Part shown: piece by piece, positions 19,030 to 27,319 of the stretch
Numbering within the stretch: the stretch's first letter is position 1
Layout of the letters: every line of letters starts with the position of its first letter
NCBI RefSeq assembly: GCF_039655745.1
Contig: NZ_JBBYXI010000002.1
Span: 248,001 to 312,000 of the forward strand
Length of the DNA stretch: 64,000 nucleotides
From: Hohaiivirga grylli
GTDB taxonomy: Bacteria > Pseudomonadota > Alphaproteobacteria > Rhizobiales > Beijerinckiaceae
Reading direction: 5' to 3'
Translations under genes and position numbers: made by a program
Notes under the pieces: model-generated
Database searches by the model: none
The model's input: only the letters and a program-made list of their open reading frames with translations
What the model was told of the DNA's origin: nothing

Positions 19030-20118
19030 TCAGCCATCCTCCTGATACAAAACTGCCAGAATCCCCAGTAAAGTCCCAACTACAGCAGGGAACCACGCTG
19101 CAATTATTGGTCGCACGAACCCTGCAGCACCGAGGTCTTCCATTATCTGTTGTAGTACATAAAGCACGAACCCGGCAATAATTCCACCCAGAACCATCTT
19201 TGCGACGCCACCAAATCGAAAGAACCTTAACGAAACAGAAGCAGCGACGAAAACCATGGCAATTAGAAGTAAAGGCCGGGCAAGCAAAGACTGGTAGTGT
19301 ATCTCATATCTGGTGGCATCCAGACCTGCCGTAATTGTTCTGTTGATGACAGAGGGTAACTCCCAGAATGGGACAGAATCTGGAGATGTAAATGACTGGC
19401 GGACCTGAGACGCTTCAAGAGTTGAAGCGATAAGATATTCATCATAGGTCTGCGGTTCATCATATGCAGACAGAACGCGCACGTTCTTTAAATCCCAGTA
19501 GCCTTCGCGCAATTGGGCCTCATCAGCTTCAATACGCTCTTGGAAACCACCTTTGTCATCAAACGTAAAAATTGAAACACTGGTTAACGTCGTGGTGTTT
19601 TCAATAATACCTTCTGCGCGGATGACGGCCTGTCCATCGACACTTTTCTGTCTCAGCCAGAGATCCTTGCCACCTATTAGCAGGGATTTGGCAAAGACAC
19701 GGGCTTCAATCTCAGACGCTTTCTGCTTCAACATAGCAGAACCCGGATTGTAAACCGTTACTGAAAAAACACCGATGAGAACGGCAATCAATAGGGCTGG
19801 CTGCAAGAATTGCCATGCGGACAGACCCGCTGAGCGTGCAATAACCAGTTCAAGTTTACGACTCAGCTGGAGAAGTGTCGCAATGCTTCCAAACAAAACG
19901 GCAAAAGGCAGTACGAGCTCTGCAACAGACGGTGTTCTGAAAAGAGCCAGACGTGCCATAACAACCGATGAAGCACCGGGCGTTTCACCGGCGCGGCGCA
20001 TTAGCTCAACAAAATCCAGCGTGTAGACAAGAATAAAAACTGTCAGAAACACCGCAAGGATGACCTTGAAGAATTTTGCCGCCAGATAGGTTCCGAGTGT
20101 GCGACCGATCAGCATCAT
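19030..20118 (-). CDS. lptG: LPS export permease LptG
   Basis: LptG is one of the two inner-membrane subunits of the LptB2FG complex that extracts LPS. The 362-residue protein has membrane segments at each end around a periplasmic domain (about residues 130-260), the YjgP/YjgQ pattern. Its ATG overlaps the lptF stop in an ATGA junction, so the two are translationally coupled. A second ATG follows immediately. Confidence 0.92.
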   Translation of the reverse strand: MMLIGRTLGTYLAAKFFKVILAVFLTVFILVYTLDFVELMRRAGETPGASSVVMARLALFRTPSVAELVLPFAVLFGSIATLLQLSRKLELVIARSAGLSAWQFLQPALLIAVLIGVFSVTVYNPGSAMLKQKASEIEARVFAKSLLIGGKDLWLRQKSVDGQAVIRAEGIIENTTTLTSVSIFTFDDKGGFQERIEADEAQLREGYWDLKNVRVLSAYDEPQTYDEYLIASTLEASQVRQSFTSPDSVPFWELPSVINRTITAGLDATRYEIHYQSLLARPLLLIAMVFVAASVSLRFFRFGGVAKMVLGGIIAGFVLYVLQQIMEDLGAAGFVRPIIAAWFPAVVGTLLGILAVLYQEDG

Positions 20119-21278
20119 GGAGCCTTTGGAAAACGAAGAGTCGGTAAAGAAACGTGCTGATCAATCCAGCGGCTGATACGTGCCTTCCAGAATTGGGTCA
20201 GCGATCCTTGCAGGAAGAAGAACAATGACAGAATGATTGTCAAAATTGGTGCGCCGTAAAGCGGAATAATTGGCCAGGACGATCTGACAAGAGCGGAAAG
20301 GGCGGCAAAGCCGATAATCCGTAATGTACCCATAGCGACAATCGCCACAGCTATTGCCAGCCCACGTCCCTGTCGGGTGGTCTGGGCATCGCCAAGAGCG
20401 GCAAGGGCAATCATCATCATTGCCAGTGGATAAATCCAGGCTGAAAGGCGATCATGAAGGGCTGCGCGAAAACGCCCGGAATACATCATATAGATCGGTT
20501 CGCTTTTATTCGGCTTGAGAAGAGATGTCGTTGGACGCTCTGCCGGCTTATAGAGAACTTCGCCTGAGTCTTTCGCGAGTGATGAGAGATTAATGGCATA
20601 GCTGTCAAAGACCACGATTGAAGAATCGCGGCTGTTCGGCTGCTGGCGCTGAATGGAACCGTTATCAAGAACAAGGAAACTGTCCCCGTCTACGTCAACT
20701 GTTTTACCCTTTTCAGCAATATAAACGATTGTCTTCGTCGGATCGCGACGATCCTGCATGAAGATACCGAGCAGTGAATCCCCAGCTTTTTCACGAAAAT
20801 GGAACATGATACCCGTATCAAGGGTCGTAAACTGACCTTCCTTGACGACGTTGGAGACGAAATCTGCTCGAACCTGAGTAACCAGATTTCTCAAAATCTG
20901 AGATGTTACCGGCATTAAATAAAGCGTCATGAAGGCGACAAGGATGCAAACCGCTGTCCCTAAAATAAGAAAGGGTTTCAGCAGGCGGCGTGGCGGGAAG
21001 CCAGCAGCCGTCATGATAATCAGTTCCGAGTCGCTGTTAAGTTTATTGAGCGTGTAGAGCGTCGCAATAAACAGGGCGACTGGCGCAATGAGTGTTACAA
21101 GCCCGGGCAGCGAGAGACTGGTCGCATACAGGAAGATAAGGATTGTCTGGCCCTTGTTCGTGATGAAGTCGAGCTGGCGCAAGGCAAGCGTCATCCATAG
21201 CACACCTGTCAATGCAATCAGGCAGAGCAGAAATGCATTTGTAGCTATTTTCAGGATGTACCGCTCAAGCAGGTGCAT
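20115..21278 (-). CDS. lptF: LPS export permease LptF
   Basis: This is the partner of LptG in LPS extraction from the inner membrane. The 387-residue product begins MHLLERYILKIA, has N- and C-terminal membrane segments around a periplasmic beta domain, and contains ARLHDRLSAW-like family sequence (RAALHDRLSAWIYPLAMMMIAL). It is the first gene of the lptF-lptG-lptD-pdxA-rsmA operon, with its promoter in the 251-bp gap shared with divergent pepA. Confidence 0.92.
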   Translation of the reverse strand: MHLLERYILKIATNAFLLCLIALTGVLWMTLALRQLDFITNKGQTILIFLYATSLSLPGLVTLIAPVALFIATLYTLNKLNSDSELIIMTAAGFPPRRLLKPFLILGTAVCILVAFMTLYLMPVTSQILRNLVTQVRADFVSNVVKEGQFTTLDTGIMFHFREKAGDSLLGIFMQDRRDPTKTIVYIAEKGKTVDVDGDSFLVLDNGSIQRQQPNSRDSSIVVFDSYAINLSSLAKDSGEVLYKPAERPTTSLLKPNKSEPIYMMYSGRFRAALHDRLSAWIYPLAMMMIALAALGDAQTTRQGRGLAIAVAIVAMGTLRIIGFAALSALVRSSWPIIPLYGAPILTIILSLFFFLQGSLTQFWKARISRWIDQHVSLPTLRFPKAP

Positions 21279-21529
21279 ATTAATCCTTTTCTAAACAGTC
21301 CGCTTGACTAGCGTGCCTAAGCTCTTTCGGCAAGCGTTTAAAACAGTAACATGTCGACAAATGGGTGATAAATCACTTTACGGTTTATGTCGCTGTCGTT
21401 TTAACAGTTTTGGTATGTATGGCGTTCATAAATATGTATTGCTCTTGGCGTTTCTGATGTTAGTCATTAACTATAGGCGTGGTTCTGCTACATTTTACGG
21501 CAGTCTGTTGAAATATTCTGGAGAAGATA

Positions 21530-23026
21530 ATGTCCCACAGTCCCAAGTTCGAATTTCAGGCTTTTGCTGAGGCAAAGGCAGATACAGCTGTTATTCTGGT
21601 TGGGGAGGACCTTAAGCCCTCGGCTCAGGCGATTGCTGTACTTGGTAAAGGGCTGACAGCATTACTTCAGAAAGCCGTAAAGGTTGAAGGCTTTAAAGGC
21701 GCGTATCTTTCTTCCATAAGTATTGTTGCTCCATCGGAAATTGGCGCTGGACGTCTCGTGGTTGTTGGTCTGGGCGGCAAGAAAGACGCAGAAAAGCTTG
21801 ATTGGGCTAATGTTGGGGGCGCTTGTGCTGCAGCGGCAAAGAAGGGTTCTGCTCTGATTATTGCAGATTCTGTTAGCACGGAGATTCTTCCGGAAAACGT
21901 TGCTGAAATGGCTTTTGGTGTTCGGTTGCGTGGCTATCGTTTTGATCAGTACAAGAGCAAGAAGAAAGGTGACGATGCAAATAATGATCACCTGACTAAA
22001 GTTGTTTTTGCGGTTGCTGATGCCGATGCCACAAAGAAAGCTTTCAAGCATGTTGACCCGGTCGCTGATGGTGTCATTCTGGCACGTACGTTGGTCAATG
22101 AGCCTGCCAATATCCTGAATCCGGCTGAGTTTGCCAAGCGCGCGTCTGCTCTTGAAAAGCTTGGCCTTGAGGTTGAAGTTCTTGAAGAAAAAGAGCTTGC
22201 CAAACTTGGTATGCGCTCCTTGCTGGCTGTCGGGCAGGGCTCTGCAAACAGCAGCAAAGTTGTTATCATGCGCTGGAATGGCGGTAAGGGTAAGAAAGAG
22301 CCTATCGCTTTTGTTGGTAAGGGTGTCTGCTTTGATACCGGTGGTATTTCCATTAAGCCGGCTCAGGGCATGGAAGATATGAAGGGTGATATGGGTGGTG
22401 CTGCCTGTGTTACCGGTCTGATGTGTGCATTGGCTGGCCGTAAAGCGAAGGTCAATGCTGTTGGAGTGATCGGGCTTGTTGAGAATATGCCGGATGGTAA
22501 TGCGCAACGCCCCGGCGATATTGTTACGGCCATGTCGGGCACAACAATTGAAGTCATCAATACCGATGCAGAAGGCCGTATGGTTCTGGCAGATGCGCTC
22601 TGGTACACGCAGGAGCGTTTCAAGCCAAAGTTCATGATTGATCTGGCGACACTGACTGGCGCCATCATGATTGCCTTGGGTAATACGCTAACAGGTATGT
22701 TCTCCAACAATGACGAACTGGCTGAGCAGTTGCAGAAAGCTGGTACGGTAACGGGTGAGAAAGTCTGGCGGATGCCGCTTGGGCAGGAATTCGATAAAAT
22801 GATTGAATCCCAGTTCGCTGATATCAAGAATACGGGCGGGCGTCTGGCAGGTGCCAGTACAGCTGCAGCCTTCCTGCAGCGTTTTGTCAATGATGTGCCT
22901 TGGGTTCATCTTGATATCGCCGGTACGGCCATGAATTCTCCGAAGAATGAGATCAGCCAGACATGGGCTTCCGGCTGGGGTGTTCGTCTCCTCGATCGCG
23001 TTGTCCGTGATAACTATGAAGGCTAA
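21530..23026 (+). CDS. pepA: Leucyl (cytosol) aminopeptidase PepA
   Basis: This M17 metallopeptidase removes N-terminal residues from peptides; in some bacteria PepA also binds DNA. The 498-residue product has the metal and active-site motifs VGKGVCFDTGGISIKP and NTDAEGRMVLADAL, and a C-terminal ASGWGVRLLDRVV. It is divergent from lptF and followed by holC after 8 bases, a neighbour pair seen in many proteobacteria. Confidence 0.95.
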   Translation: MSHSPKFEFQAFAEAKADTAVILVGEDLKPSAQAIAVLGKGLTALLQKAVKVEGFKGAYLSSISIVAPSEIGAGRLVVVGLGGKKDAEKLDWANVGGACAAAAKKGSALIIADSVSTEILPENVAEMAFGVRLRGYRFDQYKSKKKGDDANNDHLTKVVFAVADADATKKAFKHVDPVADGVILARTLVNEPANILNPAEFAKRASALEKLGLEVEVLEEKELAKLGMRSLLAVGQGSANSSKVVIMRWNGGKGKKEPIAFVGKGVCFDTGGISIKPAQGMEDMKGDMGGAACVTGLMCALAGRKAKVNAVGVIGLVENMPDGNAQRPGDIVTAMSGTTIEVINTDAEGRMVLADALWYTQERFKPKFMIDLATLTGAIMIALGNTLTGMFSNNDELAEQLQKAGTVTGEKVWRMPLGQEFDKMIESQFADIKNTGGRLAGASTAAAFLQRFVNDVPWVHLDIAGTAMNSPKNEISQTWASGWGVRLLDRVVRDNYEG

Positions 23027-23034
23027 GTGCATTC

Positions 23035-23487
23035 ATGGTTGATGTCTGGTTCTATCATCTCCAGCGCCAGCCGCTGGAAGCAACACTTCCGGTTCTTCTG
23101 CTCAAAACGGTTGAGAAGGGCTGGAAGGCTGTTGTTCAGGTTGCAAGCGAAGAAAGATTATCTGCACTTGATGATCATCTCTGGACATTTTCTGAAGAGA
23201 GCTTCCTGCCTCACGCACCGGCAAATGAACCATCTGCGGTCTCGCAGCCAATTGTTTTGACTGTAGGTTCCGAGAACCCCAATAATGCAGAAATTCGTTT
23301 TCTTGCGGAGGGCTCTGAACTGCCAGAGAATATTACAAGCTATCAACGTATCGCCGTTGTTTTTGACGGTAACGATCCGGACTTGCTGAACCGGGTACGG
23401 CAGCAGTGGAAAGACGTAAAAGCCTCAGGATTAGAAGCTTCCTATTGGCAGCAGAATGAGCGTGGCCGCTGGGAGCAAAAAGCTTAA
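23035..23487 (+). CDS. holC: DNA polymerase III chi subunit HolC
   Basis: Chi links the clamp loader to SSB at the replication fork. The 150-residue product begins VDVWFYHL and has the family pattern, with LPVLLLKTVEKGWKAVVQ, LDDHLWTFSEESFLPH and the C-terminal WQQNERGRWEQK. It is coupled to pepA. Confidence 0.92.
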   Translation: MVDVWFYHLQRQPLEATLPVLLLKTVEKGWKAVVQVASEERLSALDDHLWTFSEESFLPHAPANEPSAVSQPIVLTVGSENPNNAEIRFLAEGSELPENITSYQRIAVVFDGNDPDLLNRVRQQWKDVKASGLEASYWQQNERGRWEQKA

Positions 23488-23600
23488 GGTTTTTCGCACA
23501 TCCATGTAAGGCCTGTTCTGCAAAAGCCTTTTCATTACAATTTGTTTTGCTTTAGTCTGCTAACAACGATTCTCTTGCTGCATAAGCTCAGGAAAACACA

Positions 23601-23981
23601 ATGAAAACTAATTTCGTGAAAGTATCTGTTTATTCTCTGGCTGCTGTTCTGGCTTTGGCTGTCGGGGCCTGTAACTCAAGCGCAAATCGGCCTCAGGTAC
23701 AGCCGGTACGGCCTGTTCAACCTCAGGTGCAGCCGCAGAATTTTGGGCCGGTACTTTTACAGGACGGGACATGCAGTGAGCAGGCACCAGCTGTTGCCAT
23801 GACAATTGATGCAGGTATTGGTGAATGCGATCTGGTACGTCTGAAAGGCAAACCACCAACAGATGTTCTGATCGGTGAAAGTGGTCGCGGTGGTCGTGAA
23901 ACACAGGTTCTCTATGCAGAGCCAACAGGCCGTGAACTCTATTTCTTCATCAATAATAAGCTTGATCGCACCGTGAAGTGA
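23601..23981 (+). CDS. Small putative lipoprotein
   Basis: The 126-residue product has a signal sequence with a plausible lipobox (VGAC, Cys24), then a Pro/Gln-rich stretch (RPQVQPVRPVQPQVQPQ) typical of a flexible linker, then a small domain with two more cysteines (TCSEQ and GECDL). It resembles small entericidin-like or peptidase-inhibitor-like outer membrane lipoproteins in outline, but I do not recognise the family. A terminator follows. Confidence 0.7.
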   Translation: MKTNFVKVSVYSLAAVLALAVGACNSSANRPQVQPVRPVQPQVQPQNFGPVLLQDGTCSEQAPAVAMTIDAGIGECDLVRLKGKPPTDVLIGESGRGGRETQVLYAEPTGRELYFFINNKLDRTVK

Positions 23982-24022
23982 TCTGATGTAGCCTCGATCT
24001 ATATTTTAAGTCTGCGAAAGCT

Positions 24023-24057
24023 TAGCCTCATTCCCAGTCGGAATGAGGCTAATTTTA
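24023..24057 (+). terminator. Terminator after the small lipoprotein gene
   Basis: A perfect 12-bp stem (TAGCCTCATTCC with GGAATGAGGCTA) encloses CAGTC and is followed by ATTTTATGG. Confidence 0.8.
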
Positions 24058-24128
24058 TGGTTTCACGAAAAATATATAAAATAACATTTACTTACGTGTG
24101 CGTTTCCGATTAAGACACAATTGTGTTT

Positions 24129-25412
24129 ATGAGTAATAATATTTCGCAAAGTGTGTAGAAGAAAGCGATCCTGCGCATTTTGTTTCCGCTTTTTTTTGCA
24201 TCCATTCTTGCCTATCTTGATAGGGTGAACATTGCATTTTGCTGCCAGCAGCATAAATGCAGATCTTAATTTTGATGGCAAAATATATGGGATGGGGGCT
24301 GGCATCTTCTTTGCCGGTTATGTGCTGTTCGAAGTTCCAGGTGCGCTCTTGGCGGAAAAGTAGAGCCCGAGCAAATGGATCGCACGCATCATGTTTACAT
24401 GGGGTGCCGTCTGTGTCGCCATGGCCTTCATGCAAAATGAGTGGCACTTCTTCATTCTGCGTTTCCTGTTGGGTGCCTGTGAGGCCAGCCTCTATCCGGT
24501 TATCTATGCCAGTATCATTCCACGCTGGTTTACGGCTGAAAATCGCGCACGTGCCATTTCCATTACCCTGACATCAATGATGGTTTCGGCCATTATCGGC
24601 GCTCCTCTTGCGGGCTGGATGGTTGGCCTTAAGCTGTTTGGGCTGAGTGGCTGGCAAAATCTGATGATACTGGAAGGCAGTATCACTGTTCTCTATGGTT
24701 TCGTATTTATCTTCTGGATCAAGGATGATCCAGCAAAGGTGTCGTGGCTGACCCAGGAAGAGAAAGATTACCTTATTACCTCCTTGCAGGAAGAGAAAAA
24801 GAACAAAGTCAAGATGGAAAAGCTCTCGTTGCTTCAGGTTCTTTTTGACAAAAAAGTTCTTTATCTCTGCGCTATTTACTTCTTCTGGATTACTGGCTTT
24901 GGGGCTTCAGCTTCTGGATGCCGCTTGTTGTTGAAGGAGTTACCGGTTGGTCTCCAAAACAGGTTGGCCTATTCGCAACCGTACCAATGGGAATGGCTCT
25001 TCTGGCAACAATCTTTATCGGGAACTCAGCTTCAAAGCGCAAAGAATCCCGTTTACATGTCGGCATTCCATTGGTTGCTGCAGCTATTGGCTTCCTGATG
25101 TGGGCTTCTGCCTCCAACACAACTGTTGTTATTATTGCCGTTATGCTCGTTGCCATCGGAACCTATGCGCCTATGGGAACATGGTGGACCATTCCAACAA
25201 CATTCCTCTCAGGTGCGGCGGCGGCTGCTGGCGCAACCGGGTTGATTAACTCTGTTGGCAATATTGGTGGCTGGATTGGCCCATACGCAATTGGCTGGGT
25301 CAAAGATGCAAGTGGCGGAGCAGATGGCGCTCTTTATGCGCTGGCAATTTCATTGCTTATCAGTGCCATTATGGTTTTCTGTCTTGGTAAAATACACCCA
25401 GATACCAAGTAG
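24129..25412 (+). pseudogene. Degraded MFS transporter (anion:cation symporter type)
   Basis: This locus encodes a recognisable 12-helix major facilitator of the ACS type (sugar acids or aromatic acids), but it is broken four times. From ATG 24129 the frame reads MSNNISQSV and then TAG at 24156. It resumes as KKAILRILFPLFFASILAYLDRVNIAF, shifts at a TTTT run (24237-24240, one extra T), and continues NADLNFDGKIYGMGAGIFFAG to a TAG at 24361 where a Tyr codon would fit. It then reads well to about 24902, where one G seems missing from a G run. The last part, starting MPLVVEGVTGWSPKQ, is in a new frame and ends at 25412. Independent lesions of two kinds argue against sequencing error. Confidence 0.85.
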
Positions 25413-25447
25413 CTATTATATTAAGTGAGCGACAAATAAAATGAAAA

Positions 25448-25487
25448 GACAGGCCTGAGCTTGAGATGTTCAGGCCTGTTCTATTTT
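25448..25487. terminator. Hairpin at the marR 3' end
   Basis: ACAGGCCTGA pairs with TCAGGCCTGT around an 11-base loop, with TCTATTTTG after it on the plus side and GTCTTTTCAT on the minus side. One arm contains the marR stop codon, so it probably ends marR and also faces the MFS pseudogene. Confidence 0.65.
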
Positions 25488-25925
25488 GATATTAACGTAA
25501 CTCAGGGCTGAATCGGCTAACTTTCGCATGAGGATGGTCAGCTGTTCACGGTCACTCTCTGACCAGTGCTCCAGAGCTTTCTCAACGATACCATCATGAA
25601 TATGGGCGATTGCCCTGACAAGCTTTTGGCCACTATCAGTAATGCAGGCTTCTTTCATACGCTGATCGGCTTGGCCGGATTGGCGCGTGATAAGTCCCAG
25701 ACTTTCCAGTTTAGCTACTTGTCTGCTGACGGTTGAATGATCTCTGCCAACCTGTTCTGCCAGTTTAACAACACCAATAGGGCCTCTCATACCAATGCGT
25801 AAAAGGAGAGGAAACAGGGCACGATCAAGCTCGACACCTGCCTGTTGCATAACCTGATTTTCAATGCGTGGGCTATGCAGTACACCGTTCAGGTCAAGAA
25901 TAGCTTTATGAAGGTCATTTATCAT
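25470..25925 (-). CDS. MarR family transcriptional regulator
   Basis: The 151-residue winged-helix protein has the MarR fold: a helical N terminus, the helix-turn-helix (VVKLAEQVGRDHSTVSRQVAKLESLGLI) and the wing (TRQSGQADQRMKEACITDSGQKLV). It is divergent from the PmtA-like gene, with two matching palindromes between them, so it very likely represses itself and that gene. The first palindrome begins 4 bases upstream of the ATG, leaving no usual ribosome site, so the mRNA may be leaderless or the start slightly different. Confidence 0.9.
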   Translation of the reverse strand: MINDLHKAILDLNGVLHSPRIENQVMQQAGVELDRALFPLLLRIGMRGPIGVVKLAEQVGRDHSTVSRQVAKLESLGLITRQSGQADQRMKEACITDSGQKLVRAIAHIHDGIVEKALEHWSESDREQLTILMRKLADSALSYVNIKIEQA

Positions 25926-25928
25926 TTG

Positions 25929-25943
25929 TGTGTATATTACACA
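25929..25943. promoter_or_regulatory. Putative MarR operator 1
   Basis: TGTGTATATTACACA is a near-perfect palindrome (TGTGTA-TAT-TACACA, centre 25936). It matches a second copy 46 bp away. It sits against the marR start codon, where bound repressor would block marR expression. Confidence 0.7.
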
Positions 25944-25971
25944 TTTATAGTTGCCGATGTCTATCCTTATG

Positions 25972-25992
25972 ATATGTGTATTTTACACATAT
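25972..25992. promoter_or_regulatory. Putative MarR operator 2
   Basis: ATATGTGTA-TTT-TACACATAT is a perfect 9-bp-arm palindrome (centre 25982). It shares the TGTGTAT-TACACA core with operator 1 and lies 17 bases upstream of the PmtA-like ATG. Confidence 0.72.
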
Positions 25993-26008
25993 ATAGTGAG
26001 GCAAGTTG

Positions 26009-26614
26009 ATGTCATATTCAGACACGGTATCCTTTTTTAAAGAATGGCTTTCGGATCCATTACGTGTTGCATCCATCATTCCTTCCGGAAATGCTCTGGC
26101 AAGGCTGATCTCACGGGAAGTCTCATCGGCAACCGGTCATGTACTCGAGCTGGGCTCCGGTACGGGTGTTTTCACTCAGGCACTGCTTATGCAAGGTGTT
26201 TCTGAAGAGAATTTGACTTTGATTGAGGCCGGTGAAGAGTTCTGTCAGATGCTGGAAACCCGTTTTCCTGAAGCACGTATTCTTCAAATGGATGCATGTC
26301 GTTTGCAGCAGAGTGAGCTGTATAAGGGGAGGCGTGTCGGGGCCGTGATTAGTGGGCTACCATTACTGTCAATGTCAGGTCGAAAAGTTATGGCAACTCT
26401 GGCTGGTGCATTTTGTTATATGCAGCCCGATGCAGCATTCTACCAGTTTACTTATGGGCCACGATGCCCGGTTCCGCGGAAAATTCTGGATCGGCTTGGG
26501 TTAAAAGCTACACGCGTTGGCGTAACCTATAACAAATTTCCGCCCGCTGCCGTTTACCGGATTACAAAACGCCGACCAGTTCATGTTTCGCTTAACAGTG
26601 AATCCACCCATTGA
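26009..26614 (+). CDS. PmtA-like SAM-dependent methyltransferase
   Basis: The 201-residue protein has the SAM-binding motif VLELGSGTGVFTQALL and an N terminus (FFKEWLSDPLRVASIIPSG) like bacterial phospholipid N-methyltransferases and related rRNA-adenine-dimethylase-like enzymes. Methylation of phosphatidylethanolamine is a reasonable guess from the family, but the product is not shown by sequence. The start is ATG 26009; an upstream TTG is in frame. It is probably controlled by the divergent MarR. Its 3' end overlaps the convergent sirtuin gene by 34 bases. Confidence 0.75.
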   Translation: MSYSDTVSFFKEWLSDPLRVASIIPSGNALARLISREVSSATGHVLELGSGTGVFTQALLMQGVSEENLTLIEAGEEFCQMLETRFPEARILQMDACRLQQSELYKGRRVGAVISGLPLLSMSGRKVMATLAGAFCYMQPDAAFYQFTYGPRCPVPRKILDRLGLKATRVGVTYNKFPPAAVYRITKRRPVHVSLNSESTH

Positions 26615-27306
26615 GGGACCTTTTCACTGGCAAGGCCATAAAGGCCATCATTGAAGAGGTGGTTGTTGTTGGCAGGCTCAAGATTAATTTCAATAGTCTT
26701 TGCACCCATGGCGCGGGCTTCAGAAACGAATCCGGCAGCCGGATAGACATTGCCTGAAGTTCCGATGGCAACAAACAGATCAACATCGTCCATGGCATCA
26801 GAGATCTCTTCAAGGCCAACGGGTATTTCACCAAACCAGACAACATGCGGCCTTAACCAGTTGGCAGGTGTGCAGCATGTGCAACGGCTTTGAGCGGTGA
26901 CATCACCTTCCCAGTCGTAGATATGGTCAGTCTCGACACAGCGGACTTTCAAGAGCTCTCCATGCATGTGAATGACACCAGTAGAGCCTGCGCGTTCATG
27001 AAGGTTATCAATATTCTGAGTAACCAGAGTCACCTTACCCTTATGTTCTCTCTGAAGGCGGGCAAGCGCTTCATGGGCCGCATTCGGCTTGATGTTATCA
27101 CTGTGAAGGACTGCCCGGCGCTCATTATAAAAGCGCTGAACCAGTTCCGGGTCATGCATGAAGCCCTCAGGGGTTGCCACATCCTGAACCCGATGATTTT
27201 CCCATAAGCCATCTGCTGCCCGGAACGTTGGAATGCCAGATTCAGCTGAAATTCCGGCTCCGGTAAGAATGACGATATTATAGGGTTTGATTATCTGTGG
27301 GCTCAT
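26581..27306 (-). CDS. cobB: NAD-dependent protein deacylase (sirtuin, CobB-like)
   Basis: Sirtuins remove acyl groups from lysine using NAD. The 241-residue product has GAGISAESGIPTFR, the TQNIDNLHERAG motif, the catalytic His in IHMHGEL, zinc-site cysteines (including CTCC) and RPHVVWFGE. The pattern fits class III bacterial sirtuins, which often also remove succinyl groups. I chose ATG 27306 because an upstream frame would overlap the ABC-F gene; it lies 13 bases after the ABC-F stop, so the two are probably cotranscribed. Confidence 0.93.
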   Translation of the reverse strand: MSPQIIKPYNIVILTGAGISAESGIPTFRAADGLWENHRVQDVATPEGFMHDPELVQRFYNERRAVLHSDNIKPNAAHEALARLQREHKGKVTLVTQNIDNLHERAGSTGVIHMHGELLKVRCVETDHIYDWEGDVTAQSRCTCCTPANWLRPHVVWFGEIPVGLEEISDAMDDVDLFVAIGTSGNVYPAAGFVSEARAMGAKTIEINLEPANNNHLFNDGLYGLASEKVPQWVDSLLSET

Positions 27307-27319
27307 TGTTGATTGCCTC

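Noticed and set aside
18999..19079. Longer N terminus for LptD
   Set aside because: It would overlap lptG by 50 bases and put 27 residues before a normal signal peptide; ATG 18998 has a GGGAG site.
21662..22507. Long open frame on the minus strand inside pepA
   Set aside because: It is the antisense shadow of a well-conserved aminopeptidase gene, has no recognisable domain, and has no ribosome site.
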